64,000 nucleotides of DNA from Valencia hispanica (taxonomy: Eukaryota; Chordata; Actinopteri; Cyprinodontiformes; Valenciidae), in NCBI GenBank assembly GCA_963556495.2, contig OY747707.1, positions 5,019,001-5,083,000 on the forward strand, read 5' to 3'. Shown piece after piece: positions 54,715 through 64,000 of the stretch. The translations under genes were made by a program, and so were the position numbers. The notes below the pieces were generated by a model. The model was not told the origin of the DNA. It saw only the letters and a list, made by a program, of their open reading frames with translations, and did not search any database. Position 1 is the first letter of the stretch, and each line of letters begins with the position of its first letter.

Positions 54715-55240
54715 TTAAAAACCACATGTGTACATGGCCTATGACTGGTGATGTACAAGCATCATCCCTTCTTGTGCTAGCTTTCCTCTTATTTTTATTA
54801 GGCCAAACTCTAATGTTCATTTTGGCATACAACCGTATCAAAGTATCTTCTTTACTGCCTCCAAAAGTCCCAATTAATAGCCTAGAGCACCTTCTGCTGG
54901 TTGTCTTGGGTCAATACATTGCATGGTGGGAACTTATCTTACATGGGCCTTGTAATCCGTCTTGGGTGGGCCGATACCTGAATGCGCGGACCCAGCCCCC
55001 CTATTGGCACTCTGGAACAGTATTCAACGAGACTGAAGGTGTCTATAAACAGCCTGGGTCACGTTAAAGCTCTCTTTTGACCCGCTATGTTCCCAGGTGT
55101 CTCTTCAGTTCAACATGTGTGGGATCAGTTCGAAGAATCAACTTCAAACCTGGATCTTCGTCGACTTGAATCAGGAGAGGATGTAACACCTTATTTCCAG
55201 TCATCACCAGTCATAGGCCATGTACACATGTGGTTTTTAA
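54715..55240. mobile_element. TTAA-flanked inverted-repeat element, 526 bp
   Basis: Bases 54715-54753 and 55202-55240 are exact reverse complements over 39 bases, starting TTAAAAACCACATGTGTACA. Both outer ends are TTAA, so the element may be read as TTAA target duplications around 35-bp terminal repeats, the target preference of piggyBac- and Kolobok-type transposases. A frame running in from the left (54696-55067, 123 codons) contains a hydrophobic stretch (LLVLAFLLFLLGQTLMFILA) but no recognised domain. The perfect match of the arms suggests recent mobility. Confidence 0.7.
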
Positions 55241-55265
55241 TCAGTTATCAGATTAGGTGCCATAC

Positions 55266-55870
55266 AGGTGATACACAGCTCTACATTATAATGTCACCAG
55301 GTGACTATCAAACCATCCATATGCTATGTGGATGTGCCAAAACGTTCTCCAAATGAATAGAAACAAAACTGAAGTAATTATCTTTGGAGCGAAAGAGTTA
55401 CGATCAAGAGTCAGCACACAGCTTCTGTGAATCCAGCTAGAAACTACTGATCAGGCATGAAATCTAGGTGTAGTAATGGACTCAGACCTGAACCTCCAGG
55501 GTCACATGAATCTGGTTCTAGTCTACTCTGCATCTTTAGAATCAGAACCAAACATGCAGAAGCAGCTTTCAGTTTTTATGCTCCTTTAATCTGGAACAAA
55601 CTTCCAGAACACTGCAAAAATGCTGAAACACTGAGTTCCCTTTAAATCAAGGCTAAAGACCCATCTGTTTAGAGCTGCTTTTCACCAATAATCACTGGAA
55701 CATCATTAATGCTAGTCTGGATTTCAATTTTTCATTACTTCTCTTTATTTCGCAACTGTAATGTATGGTTTCCTTTTTTTGTTTGCTTATTGTTTCATGT
55801 TTTTATCATGTAAACCATTTTGAACTTCCTTGTTGCTGGAGTGTGTTACACAAATAAACTTGACCAATAA
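55266..55870 (+). mobile_element. L2/Maui-like LINE with internal deletion
   Basis: It starts within the RT at GATACACAGCTCTACATTAT (motif C region), continues to about 55505, then jumps to ESGSSLLCIFRIRTKHAEAA and FSFYAPLIWNKLPEHC near the C-terminus. It ends with CCTTGTTGCTGGAGTGTGTT then ACACAAATAAACTTGACC. The frame is broken. Confidence 0.8.
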
Positions 55871-56630
55871 TTATATATATAATCAATAACAAATTGGTGA
55901 CGAGTGTCTATAAGTATTGATGGTATGTGGATGCCTGGCTTTGGCCCAATCATTTTAAAGAATTCAGGCAACACACAGTGTTTAGATCTTTAAAAACCAG
56001 AAAGGAAAAATAGTATAACCAATATCAAACTACATACAGTAAATATGTGATGCTGTTATTACTATTAATGTTATTACCTCAAAACTGGCAGCTGTATACT
56101 TGAGTCGCAGTTATTGATGTAGATGCATTTTAAGAATTCTCTTCCATTCAAATGATAGAATATTGTGTTTTGAACTCTTAATTGGTGTAAATATGGTCCT
56201 CATTTAGAATAATGTGAAATGCATTAATGTTAACTACATTGAATATGGGTTAGGTGCACATAAGCTTTCTTTCTTCAGCCTTCTCCTTACCATGTAATGA
56301 TGTGAATTTGTAAACAAGATTGCATAAATGCTCTAATTGATCAAATCTTCTACATATTTGGGCATTAATCTTCTTACTTTATAGCTCTAAATACAATTAT
56401 AACTAATTACTTATGAAAATAATACAGTGCCGACAAGTCTGATGTCCAACAATCAATTATGATGTGGCAACTGGTAAAAACTGTGGGCTCACTCCTCCAT
56501 CCAAGCATAACTAGATGTGCCGGCATCACCTGTGGAGACACCTATATGCTGGCTGATGTGCCTAACCACCTTCACCAGGGGTGAATTATATCATCACAAA
56601 AATAAACTGATGGCTTCTGCAAAGCAGACA
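55871..56630. other. Downstream flank of the CARD gene; nothing recognised
   Basis: AT-rich sequence with no open frames of note. I see no AATAAA on the minus strand close to the CARD stop codon, so the polyadenylation site is not placed. Confidence 0.4.
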
Positions 56631-56635
56631 GATGT

Positions 56636-56975
56636 TTACGGACCGTTAGAGGTGAAAAACTGCTGCAGCTGATGGTAACGTCCCTGATTCTTCCTCAGGA
56701 TCTCCGTGAAGGTCTCACAGGTTTCAGCTCCTTTGTTAATGATTGTTCTCAAAAGGAAGCTCATCTTTTGCTCTTCACCTGACTGCTTCTTTATATTTTT
56801 ATATTCGTTAAAACATAAAATGTCCCCACACTCATTGAGGATGTGATCGGTATCTGCTGAAAGCCACCGGCTCAGTTTGTCCTGATGGGACTGCAGTCTC
56901 TCCATGTCATGTAGGGAAGGACAGAGAGGAGAGGGGATAGTAACATTCTGCCTCATTAAACAAGTTTAAACGGTT
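56636..56975 (-). CDS. Small CARD-domain protein (coding exon)
   Basis: The frame from ATG at 56956 to the stop at 56636 encodes 106 residues. Residues about 20-100 (from RLQSHQDKLSRWLSADTDHI, through NEYKNIKKQSGEEQKMSFLL, to QQFF) have the length and pattern of a caspase recruitment domain: L-x-x-x-x-x-x-L-x-x-W, a central E-Y-x-x-I, and K-G-x-E-T-C-E-x-F-x-E-I-L. CARDs are six-helix death-fold adaptors that assemble inflammasome, NOD and MAVS-type complexes in the cytosol. Nothing follows the CARD, so this would be a CARD-only protein, a class often acting as a decoy regulator. A second in-frame Met at 56905 in a good context could be the true start. The exon is preceded by TTTATTTTCCTCCAG (acceptor at 56976), so an upstream 5' exon is likely. 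It could instead be an isolated exon of a larger CARD gene. I do not recognise the specific gene. Confidence 0.7.
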
Positions 56976-57249
56976 CTGGAGGAAAATAAAGCTTTCCAGG
57001 CTCCGTTGTTCTGTGTGTTGGTTACTAAAAACTTCTGACAGCATATATTTCTCTATTTTCCTAGGTTTTTTTGTTGTTCTGCTCAGATCAAAGCTCCAAG
57101 AAAGCTGAACTGATCTTGAACCCTGTCTGTCTGCAATAGAACCTGCAGTTCTTCATTAACCAGATCATTTCTCACAGCTCATCTGAGAACTTTTCCCTCA
57201 CATTAGAACACATAGAAACGGAGTGATCATCGTTAAAATGAGTTCGTAC

Positions 57250-57305
57250 CTTTCCAGCGGGAGAATCCAGCAGTGAAAGAAGAAGAGAGTGAATGTGAAG
57301 AAGAG
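57250..57305 (-). other. Putative non-coding first exon of the CARD gene
   Basis: On the minus strand CCGCTGGAAAG is followed by the donor GTACGAAC, with GT at 57249-57248. It pairs with the acceptor at 56976 to give an intron of about 270 bases. The transcription start is guessed to lie 20-50 bases downstream of the ISRE. There is no ATG in the assumed exon, so it would be 5' untranslated. Confidence 0.45.
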
Positions 57306-57307
57306 AG

Positions 57308-57328
57308 GAAGTTTCTGTTTCAAGGAAA
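57308..57328 (-). promoter_or_regulatory. Overlapping STAT (GAS) and ISRE sites
   Basis: The minus strand reads TTCCTTGAAACAGAAACTTC. TTCCTTGAA (57319-57327) fits the GAS consensus TTCNNNGAA, and GAAACAGAAACT (57310-57321) fits the ISRE core GAAANNGAAACT exactly. They overlap and lie about 60 bases upstream of the first-exon donor and about 350 bases upstream of the CARD start codon. Such pairs drive interferon-inducible genes through STAT1 and ISGF3/IRFs, consistent with an immune function for the CARD protein. Function is inferred from motif and position only. Confidence 0.55.
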
Positions 57329-57364
57329 CAGAGCTGCACTGCTTCCTATCTGGGTTCCTTCTTG

Positions 57365-57905
57365 TTTTTTTCTCTCGCAAAAGCTTTATTAACAACATAA
57401 CAAAATACAGAACGATATACAGAAATACAAACGCTCGTGGGGGATGTAGGAACTTTAAAGAATAAGCTAGGGGGCGATCAACAGAAAAAAAAAAAAATCA
57501 ATAAATACATAACAGGGGAGCATGATTCATAAGGGGAACTTAAAACAATACATTTTAATTGAGCTGGTGTGAGACGATTCTAGCACTTATCCAGTTTTTA
57601 AATCTACTTAATGAAGAATAGTATAATTTAAATTTGTTGAAGAAGCAGGGGAAAGAAGGCATGTTACCCCTCCATTTACTACAATGAATGGGGTATTTAG
57701 ATAATAGTACAACAATAACAGTGGCATCGGAGAAAGCAGAAGGTTTTCCACATTAAAAAAACAATGAGACCAACATCAAAGAAAGGAATATTAAGCTTCA
57801 GATTAATCCATTCACTAATGTGCGTCCAAAAACTTTGTGAATATTGGCAAGAAAGAAACAAATACTGCAGGGATTCATCTTCTTCTGACTTATAAATTAA
57901 AAAAG
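57365..57905 (-). mobile_element. L1-Tx1-like LINE ORF2 C-terminus
   Basis: On the minus strand 57900-57700 encodes EDESLQYLFLSCQYSQSFWT followed by HISEWINLKLNI, the late C-terminal region of L1/Tx1-type ORF2 (E-x-x-x-H-L-F-x-x-C...F-W...W). Further on come stops and NKFKLYYSSLSRFKNWISAR. The 3' end reaches to about 57365, close to the CARD promoter. 5'-truncated. Confidence 0.55.
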
Positions 57906-58870
57906 TAAGCAGTCTTGTCTATATAAATAAAAGTGTCCAAAACAAATCATTTAATTTAAGAATTTAAGAATGCAATGATAATAGACTACAGTATATAAAT
58001 AAAAATATCAAAATTAATGAGTTAAATGCATGGCCTAAAAAAAGAAAAAATGTTTACAAAAAGAAATCTTTGTTAAATAAAAATAATAAATACATAGCAT
58101 ATACAAGTAAATTAATAAAAGCATCTAAATAAAAAAACATCAATTTGTCTATCCATCCATCCATTAATCATCTATGCTGTCTATCCTTTGCAGGGTAAAT
58201 TAAAGAAAGTTAAAAATAAGCTTGAATTAAAATGTTAAAAATAAATAATTATGTCTGTATAAATAAAAACGTGTAAAACAGATAAACATGCAATATTAAT
58301 AACAACACTAAAAATGATAACAAATAGGCTAAAGTATATAAATAAAAGTATTTAAATAATTAGTTAAGTAAAACATCTAAAAATATTTAAATTGTTTTAC
58401 TAAATAAACAAATAAAAGCAACTGAATGAAAACAAATAAAGAAAATAATAAATAATATCCTCTATATAATTAAAAGTGTTTAAAAAAACAGCACAAAAAA
58501 AACAGTACATTTATTAACAATCCAGTATGGAGAACTGAGATGTACTTTAATGGCGTCATAATTGAAACATTAACGTAGCCTACTTATAATAATAACGCTA
58601 AAAATATCTAAATAAATACATAAATAAAACTAAAAAAATTAATTTGTAGGAGCCATGAATTAAATGAAGGCAAGATATCGGATGTTTCTTTGAGTTTCGA
58701 AAAGTTTTTCCTTTTTTTCCCCCCTCAGCTTGTTTATCAGTCACTACGCAGGTGAAGAAAAGGTGGGCGGAGCTTTCATAATTAGGCTCTTAATTAACTC
58801 ACCTGCTGCTGCCTGGTAATGGAGCAGAGTGGGCTGAACGTTTGGAGATCGCTGTTTAATTTACTTACTG
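57906..58870. other. Very AT-rich intergenic DNA
   Basis: Repeated AAATAAATAAAAGTGT-like phrases (for example 57925, 58258, 58465) suggest low-complexity or minisatellite-like expansion. No gene. 58725-58830 is more balanced. Confidence 0.5.
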
Positions 58871-58898
58871 ACCACACACACACACACACACACACAGA
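58871..58898. repeat. (CA)n microsatellite
   Basis: About 13 CA units followed by GAGAGAGAAG, directly upstream of the CpG-rich promoter-like region. Confidence 0.9.
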
Positions 58899-58929
58899 GA
58901 GAGAAGAAACACATAAAATGCGTTAAAAT

Positions 58930-59067
58930 CAACAGCCTTTAAGTGAAGCAGAATGTGACTGAGGAGCTGGCTGGACGCGTCATGGTGAGTTACATCTCTG
59001 ACACGTTATTCTAAGATGCACATTTTGTTTCTCCCCCTGATGGACCTTTTCTAATTCCTCTCTGCAG
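58930..59067 (+). promoter_or_regulatory. Promoter-like region and first exon with ATG at the splice donor
   Basis: Upstream ATGs at 58918 and 58953 are followed quickly by stops. At 58982-58984 an ATG is followed at once by the consensus donor GTGAGT, so translation could start in the last codon of exon 1 and continue in exon 2. The intron would be only 83 bases (58985-59067), ending TTCCTCTCTGCAG. CpG density rises from here to 59220. Confidence 0.4.
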
Positions 59068-59192
59068 CAGCCCGACCTCGGCCTCTCAGCTGCGGCTCGT
59101 TCGCCTCCTGGAAGAAAGATCACTTCACATCTCGCTTTTATCAAACAACTCCTGCAGCAGGCGGCGGCGGCGGACCGCGGTGACGTCACCAG
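59068..59192 (+). CDS. Exon 2 of an unrecognised spliced gene (putative)
   Basis: This 125-base exon is bounded by TCTCTGCAG (acceptor, also a tandem CAGCAG choice) and CACCAG|GTAGGC (donor at 59193). Joined to the ATG of exon 1 it reads M-QPDLGLSAAARSPPGRKIT then SHLAFIKQLLQQAAAADRGD VT, ending in phase 2. A (GGC) run encodes the alanines, and a full CRE palindrome TGACGTCA lies at 59181-59188. All three frames are nearly open because the sequence is GC-rich, so coding potential is uncertain. I do not recognise the protein; a long non-coding RNA is an alternative. Confidence 0.35.
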
Positions 59193-60161
59193 GTAGGCGC
59201 TTGCTGCGGTTGGTTGTTGCTTTAAAGCCTAAACGCTTTGGCTTGTGCTGTGCTCTGCTGGCTGCTTGGTTTGAGCTCTGAGGGATCCTTCAGTGTTAAT
59301 CGATGTCTGCTGCTGCTGCTGCTGTGGTTTTGGTGCTCTGCGGATGATCTGACGCAACGAGAAGCATGCTGGGAGTTTGGAAATGTGTATTTATTTATTT
59401 TTTTTATGCTGCCCTGGAAGGCTCTTTTGGTAAATGCAGTTTAAAAAAGAGGTTTGATCTGTCTGTGTATATTAATCTTGATTAAATCAATAAAAGGCTT
59501 GTAAGAAGTTGTGCTGAAAAGTTTGAGAAATTACATCTGAAGGAGATTTAGACTGTTTTTGGCTGAAGATGATGGATTTCGGACTATTTTATTGGGGCCT
59601 TGTTGATATAAAATGGTATCTGTTCTTCCTGGCTTGGTCTTGTCACTAATGAGGCTTTTTACTGAGTTTGGCATTATCTAAAGTTTCCTAGTGGTTTGTC
59701 TACACATATGGTTGTAGTCTAGATTGTTGGAATCAAAAATCTTGACTTTCCATTGATGAATAATCTGTATGTTATTAAAGAGGAGATTGAACAAATAGCT
59801 TATGGGTGAAGTGATTGAGCCTGCTATTGGCATGGGTGTTAAAATTGAGCTTATGGTTCTTTAGTTAATTGAAGGTCTTGTATTTGCATTTAAGTTTTAT
59901 TTTTTTTCATAATACCTCTTTTTTTTTTATTTTTATATCTACTTAATATTGGGTTTAAAATATTCCCTTCAATTTCAAACCTCCTGTACTTGGTGTAGCA
60001 TTTACTCCTAAATCGATACACTGTTTAAGTCTGAAACATGAGAATTTTCTGCGCGGGGGGAACGCACTGCCCCACGAAATTTAATTTAAAATTTTCTGAA
60101 TTTTAAAGGACATTTAAAGAATGGAAGGAAACACAGGGGAGCCATCTGTTCAACCCTGCAG

Positions 60162-60183
60162 GACCGTGACCACAGAGCAGATG
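60162..60183 (+). CDS. Short exon 3 (putative)
   Basis: The acceptor TTCAACCCTGCAG and the donor ATG|GTAATG (GT at 60184) define a 22-base exon. Its frame is compatible with exon 2 (AG|G, Arg) and gives R-TVTTEQM. A longer form beginning at an upstream acceptor would put exon 2 out of frame but contains its own ATG at 60121 (MEGNTGEPSVQPC...). Confidence 0.25.
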
Positions 60184-61119
60184 GTAATGTCAATGTTTTT
60201 ACTCCTTTATAGCAGTTTGTAGTATCCAAACTTTTATTCTTAAGCGTCGCTTTCATTACATGGCTTCTTTAGATAAATAAAAAAACACTTAGAAAATGTT
60301 CTCTGCTAAGGATAATGGAAAAAGCTACCTCAATTCCCCTATAAATGACCTCAGTTGGCTTAGGAATCTATATTTATTACTAATTTCATTACGTTTAAGA
60401 TGAATAGTAGAAAACATAATGGTGGAAAGTTAGTCTGGCATGTTAAATATTGATTTGTTTAGTCAGTACTTGTTGAAGATTGTGAAATCAAGCTATGAAC
60501 ATGGGGGGGGGGGAGGTAATGTTAAGCAAATATTTGATGTTGGTTGGTTTGCTTTCTTTTAGGAACTCAATCGGATATGAACTCATGATGAGGACGATTC
60601 TATTAATCTAAAGGTCAATGGCTTTAGCTGAAGGAACCATTTTATTGATGAAGACCTCATTACTCTGCACAGAAGCTACACCTGGTTTGGCCTTGAACTA
60701 ATAGCATCCTGGAGGATGCGTATTGGCTAAGCTACTACTGCAGAAAACCTCATGTTCGCTTTCTATGGATAATTCATCAGATCTTTTGTTTGAGTGTTTA
60801 ACCCCGTTTCTCTCCCAGCTGAAGCAAATGAGGAGCTTCTGTTACCAATAGTTTTGATTCCATAGATGACACTTTTGGCCCTGTCTTTGTTTAACCATGT
60901 TTCTCTTCTTGACAAAGGTTCTGGCTGAACTTGTTGCAGCTAACTGTTCCATGGCTTGGAGTTGATGTTTAGCTTTGTTTCTGTCTAGATGAAGCTACCA
61001 CAGTAGCCACTACTGCTAATAACGTTTTCCTTCTACAGGTGATCCACCTGGCTGTTTTTCTTTAGTGTTTTTCTTTTCTTTTTTTTTTTCAGTGTTTTGA
61101 TGGTGTTCATTTTTTCTAG

Positions 61120-61372
61120 CCACTGGCTGAGTTCTGGATCAGCATCACATATCTGCTTCAGGAGGAAAATCCCCTGCTTCTTCTACAACTTTTCCTCCTT
61201 GACACTAAAGATTATTTGGAAGCTTTGAATGTGAAACCAAAGCTGTTGAAGGAAAAACGTCAAAAGGAAAGAACAACTTAATCTGAAATCACTGAGCTCT
61301 ATAGATGGAACAAGTCCTTCAAGAAGACTACAGATGATGTAGCAGGAACAATTGAAGAATCTTCTCTTTCAG
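61120..61372 (+). CDS. Exon 4 with in-frame stop (putative)
   Basis: After the acceptor TTCATTTTTTCTAG, a phase-0 frame reads PLAEFWISITYLLQEENPLL LLQLFLLDTKDYLEAL and KPKLLKEKRQKER to a TAA at 61279. The same frame stays open for 30 more codons (SEITELYRWNKSFKKTTDDV) until a possible donor TTTCAG|GTAACT at 61373. The amino-acid pattern (leucine-rich helix then basic segment) looks more coding-like than background. An alternative exon could start at GCTTTCTTTTAG (60563), which would stop after five codons. No family recognised. Confidence 0.3.
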
Positions 61373-61483
61373 GTAACTCAAAGTTCTCTTGCGCCACATA
61401 TGGCAACAACTGAATGACCTGGAAAAATGTTGCCTCGTAATGAGCAAAGGAAAACACATGGTCGACATGAAAGCTTTTAAAAT

Positions 61484-61654
61484 ATGAATTCCTGCTCTGG
61501 AAAGGAGGATCATAACAATTCACTGGACATGATGACGAAACGGGACACTAATGGTCAGCCAAAGAATTGTTTCGGAGTTGCAAGCATCTACAACCTGAAA
61601 GAGGAACCCTTAAACCAAACAAAAGTCAAGGAAGCAATCTGGGAACGAGCGTGA
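61484..61654 (+). other. Small open frame, 56 codons
   Basis: The frame MNSCSGKEDHNNSLDMMTKR continues with GQPKNCFGVASIYNLKEEP and ends WERA. It has a varied composition without low complexity and lies just downstream of the exon-4 candidate, in another frame. It may be part of the same transcript or a decayed coding sequence. Not recognised. Confidence 0.25.
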
Positions 61655-61659
61655 AGGTT

Positions 61660-63410
61660 GCACATGCTTACATGGAACAGTTTTTGGAGGCTGTAGCTGT
61701 AAATATTGAATGGCAGCAGTGAGTAAGACTTGTCTATGGTGATGGATGAAGATATGAGCACAAGTTCACGTCTTCAACAGGCATAAAAGGAACCACACAT
61801 CGGCGTTGGAAGTTGATGACAAAGCTCTGTGCACACCGCAGGAAAACCACTAAATGTGTTCTGATCTGTGATTCAGCTACCAGGAGGGATCCTAAAGACG
61901 CTCTGGTTTCTAATCCATGATGGTGCAAGTAAAAAGCTTTCTCACCTTGAGAAAGCAAAGTACCAAGACTCAGGGACTCCGGTCTCATTGGAAGTTTGGG
62001 TGCTAACGTTTATTTAATTTTTTGGGTATTTGCTTGATGGTAATTTGCTTCAGGATGATCATGAGTCTGATTGGAAGTTGAGGTGATTAAAACACAAGGT
62101 AAGTAATATTGGAAATTTTGGTTTCAGAGTTTGATGCAGCAAAGCTGTGGATTGCATCAACTGTCCTGTCAGAGTGGGTCAGATAGAACCCCATTTATTA
62201 TCAGAGTTCTCCTCCACAAGGGGGGGGGGGGGGGTGTTATCACCCTTATTTTTTCATCGTACAAAATGTTGGAGGTATGAAAACGGGGCCATGACTAAAT
62301 GCACTGATGACTCTATTGTTAGCTTGCTCAAAGTGTGAAACGAGTCACGGTCCAGTTCTTGATGCCTTTGTTCAGTGGTGTGAAGTCTTACCTTCGAGTG
62401 AACATATCAAAAACAAAAGGGCTGGTAATCGATCTTTGGGAAAACAAAATGGGCACCGAGTCACTTGGAGTGAGAAAATAATGCAAGTGCAAAGATTAAA
62501 AATATATTTTGGGGACCATAATCAATGGAGAACTTTGAGAACTGCAAATCTGTTTGCAAAAAGGGTCACATGTGCCTTTTATTGTATAAGGGAACTTGCT
62601 GATTTCCACATTGAGGGAACAATTTTAATTTTGTCTTTATCTATCTTTTGAGTCTGGTTTTGCTCCTTTTTTGTTTGGCATGGATCGGCCAGACCTCCGG
62701 TCAAAGACAAAAACTCACTGATTCAGTGAGATGGTCCAGTCTTCTGAGTTACTGCCCTCTCTAGCCTCCCTGTTCTCTAAACGGGTCCAGAGGGATGGCT
62801 TAATCAAATTAACAATGACTCCCATCTTCTATAGGGTTAATTTTAAATTCTGTCCGGATGGAGTTGTTTTTTTTTTTTTAAGATGTAGGACAACGAGTTT
62901 ATACAAACGGTGTTGTCCCTGCGGCTGTCAATGAACTCTAAGGGTTTTATTTAATTTTATCACTTGTAAACACTTTAATGGGTGAGTTTTGTGAGAAGAT
63001 GCCAAATGCTTTCATTTTGCTGAAAACAAAATTTACCTTTTTTAATGGGTATTAAAAAGTGACCTTGACCTAAGGTTTGGTGCTTGGATATCTAGTTTGT
63101 ATCCATGAAGGATTTTTAATTACTCCAACTTGCTTGAGGTTTTATCAGGCAGGGACTCGGCCTCACAATCATCTGGTATTTATGAAGTCATCTAGTACGC
63201 CTGTTTAAAAATAAGGTATTTGTTTTTTTTTAAATCTACAATGTTACTGCCAAAACCTAATCTGAATATGTAGAAAGAGTTCATATGGGGGGGGGGACCC
63301 TACTCGGTGTGTTTTTTTTTTTTTTTTTTTTTTTTTTTTATTATTGAAGGGCTTCAAAAGGGAAGAAGCTGGTGTTTGGAACAAAATTTTTGTAAAAAAT
63401 AAACAAATTA
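61660..63410. other. Intergenic or 3' untranslated sequence, nothing recognised
   Basis: Contains homopolymer runs: 14 or more Gs at 62220-62234 and about 28 Ts at 63312-63339. Frames at 62307-62651 (114 codons) and elsewhere lack recognised domains. ACAGAAGCTACACCTGGTTT at 60670 recurs as TAGAAGCTACACCTGGTTTA at 63879. Confidence 0.35.
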
Positions 63411-63419
63411 ACGTCCGGT

Positions 63420-63845
63420 TGCTTTTTAAAGGGGAAAATGTTTGTGTTAAACAGCAAAACCTGGAGAAATTGCAATGTGGTTCAAGTAACAGGGGCTTTT
63501 TTTTTTTTTCAATGCAATATTGTAAATGTTCAGACAGTTGATTGTGATGGTCCAAATGAAAATGCGACTCCATATTAATCCTGATGTGTATCAAAGTAAA
63601 AGGCAAAAGATGGAGAAGTTGATCTGGTACTGCATGAGTTGCTGTTATTTCAAACGAAATGAGAAATTGACTCTTGCTTTAAGGGGGAATGGCCATGCTG
63701 TACAGCAAAGTCGGGAATTTCAATATGGTTAAGGTAACATTCATCTGAATGTAACAAAATGCCTTTTTTTTAAATTTATCTTTTATACATGTTCAATGCC
63801 ATGATATTAATCCTGACGTCAAACAAAGCAAAAGATAAAGAAGGA
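63420..63845. repeat. Diverged tandem duplication, about 240 bp
   Basis: 63418-63640 and 63673-63845 share ordered blocks: TTGCTTTTTAAAGGGGAAAA against TTGCTTTAAGGGGGAATGG; AACAGCAAAACCTGGAGAAA TTGCAATGTGGTTCAAGTAAC against TACAGCAAAGTCGGGAATTT CAATATGGTTAAGGTAAC; and TATTAATCCTGATGTGTATC AAAGTAAAAGGCAAAAGATG against TATTAATCCTGACGTCAAAC AAAGCAAAAGATAAAG. The copies are in the same orientation. Confidence 0.6.
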
Positions 63846-64000
63846 TTTTACATGTTTTCAAAGTGTCTTCCTCTCTATAGAAGCTACACCTGGTTTAGTG
63901 TCCTGTAAGTCTGTGATGCCTTCTGGCGGGGGGACAATTCTCCATACAACTAAATGTTCTCCTGCTACTAACTTTTTACAAACACTCTTCCATCAATTTG

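Overview
This window reads as intergenic and repeat-dominated DNA from a teleost fish nuclear genome (probably a percomorph; the species is not determinable here). The evidence is the mixture of mobile elements: L2/Maui-like, Rex1-like, I-clade (Nimb-like) and L1-Tx1-like LINEs; tRNA-derived SINEs; Tc1-like, hAT-like and CACTA-like DNA transposons; and solo LTRs. There are no bacterial-style gene blocks, operons or CRISPR arrays. Almost all reverse transcriptase, RNase H and transposase reading frames are broken.

Layout. 1-15 kb: fragments of LINEs, SINEs, hAT elements and several MITEs, with one L2 copy rearranged by an inversion and one LINE interrupted by a SINE. 16-18 kb: a near-perfect 38-bp inverted repeat, then a complete solo LTR with an exact 5-bp target duplication. 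18.9-24.4 kb: a composite bounded by CACTA-like ends, containing an L2 copy, another inverted-repeat element, the first codons of a THAP domain, and a Nimb-like LINE that cuts that THAP frame. 25-47 kb: several copies of one family of non-autonomous elements that carry arrays of a TAAATATTTAG palindromic motif between long terminal inverted repeats. Two copies are expanded into satellites, one with a 20-bp monomer and a regular 160/180-bp higher-order spacing. A gene-free, less AT-rich block near 34.4-35.2 kb could be conserved regulatory DNA. 49-55 kb: nested L2, Rex1, Tc1, LTR and TTAA-flanked elements.

Host genes are scarce. The best supported is a small CARD-domain protein on the minus strand (106 codons, one coding exon, near 56.6-57.0 kb). 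It is preceded by a good splice acceptor, a 5' exon donor, and an overlapping STAT (GAS) and ISRE site pair, which suggests an interferon-inducible regulator of innate immune or inflammasome signalling. An L1-Tx1-like LINE ends about 40 bp upstream of those sites. From 58.9 kb a CpG-rich promoter-like segment starts a plus-strand spliced transcription unit with exon-like pieces to about 61.4 kb. Its product is not recognised and the coding status is uncertain.

All family calls are from motifs and terminal sequences seen by eye; no alignment or database search was run. Boundaries of old elements are approximate unless a target duplication is stated.
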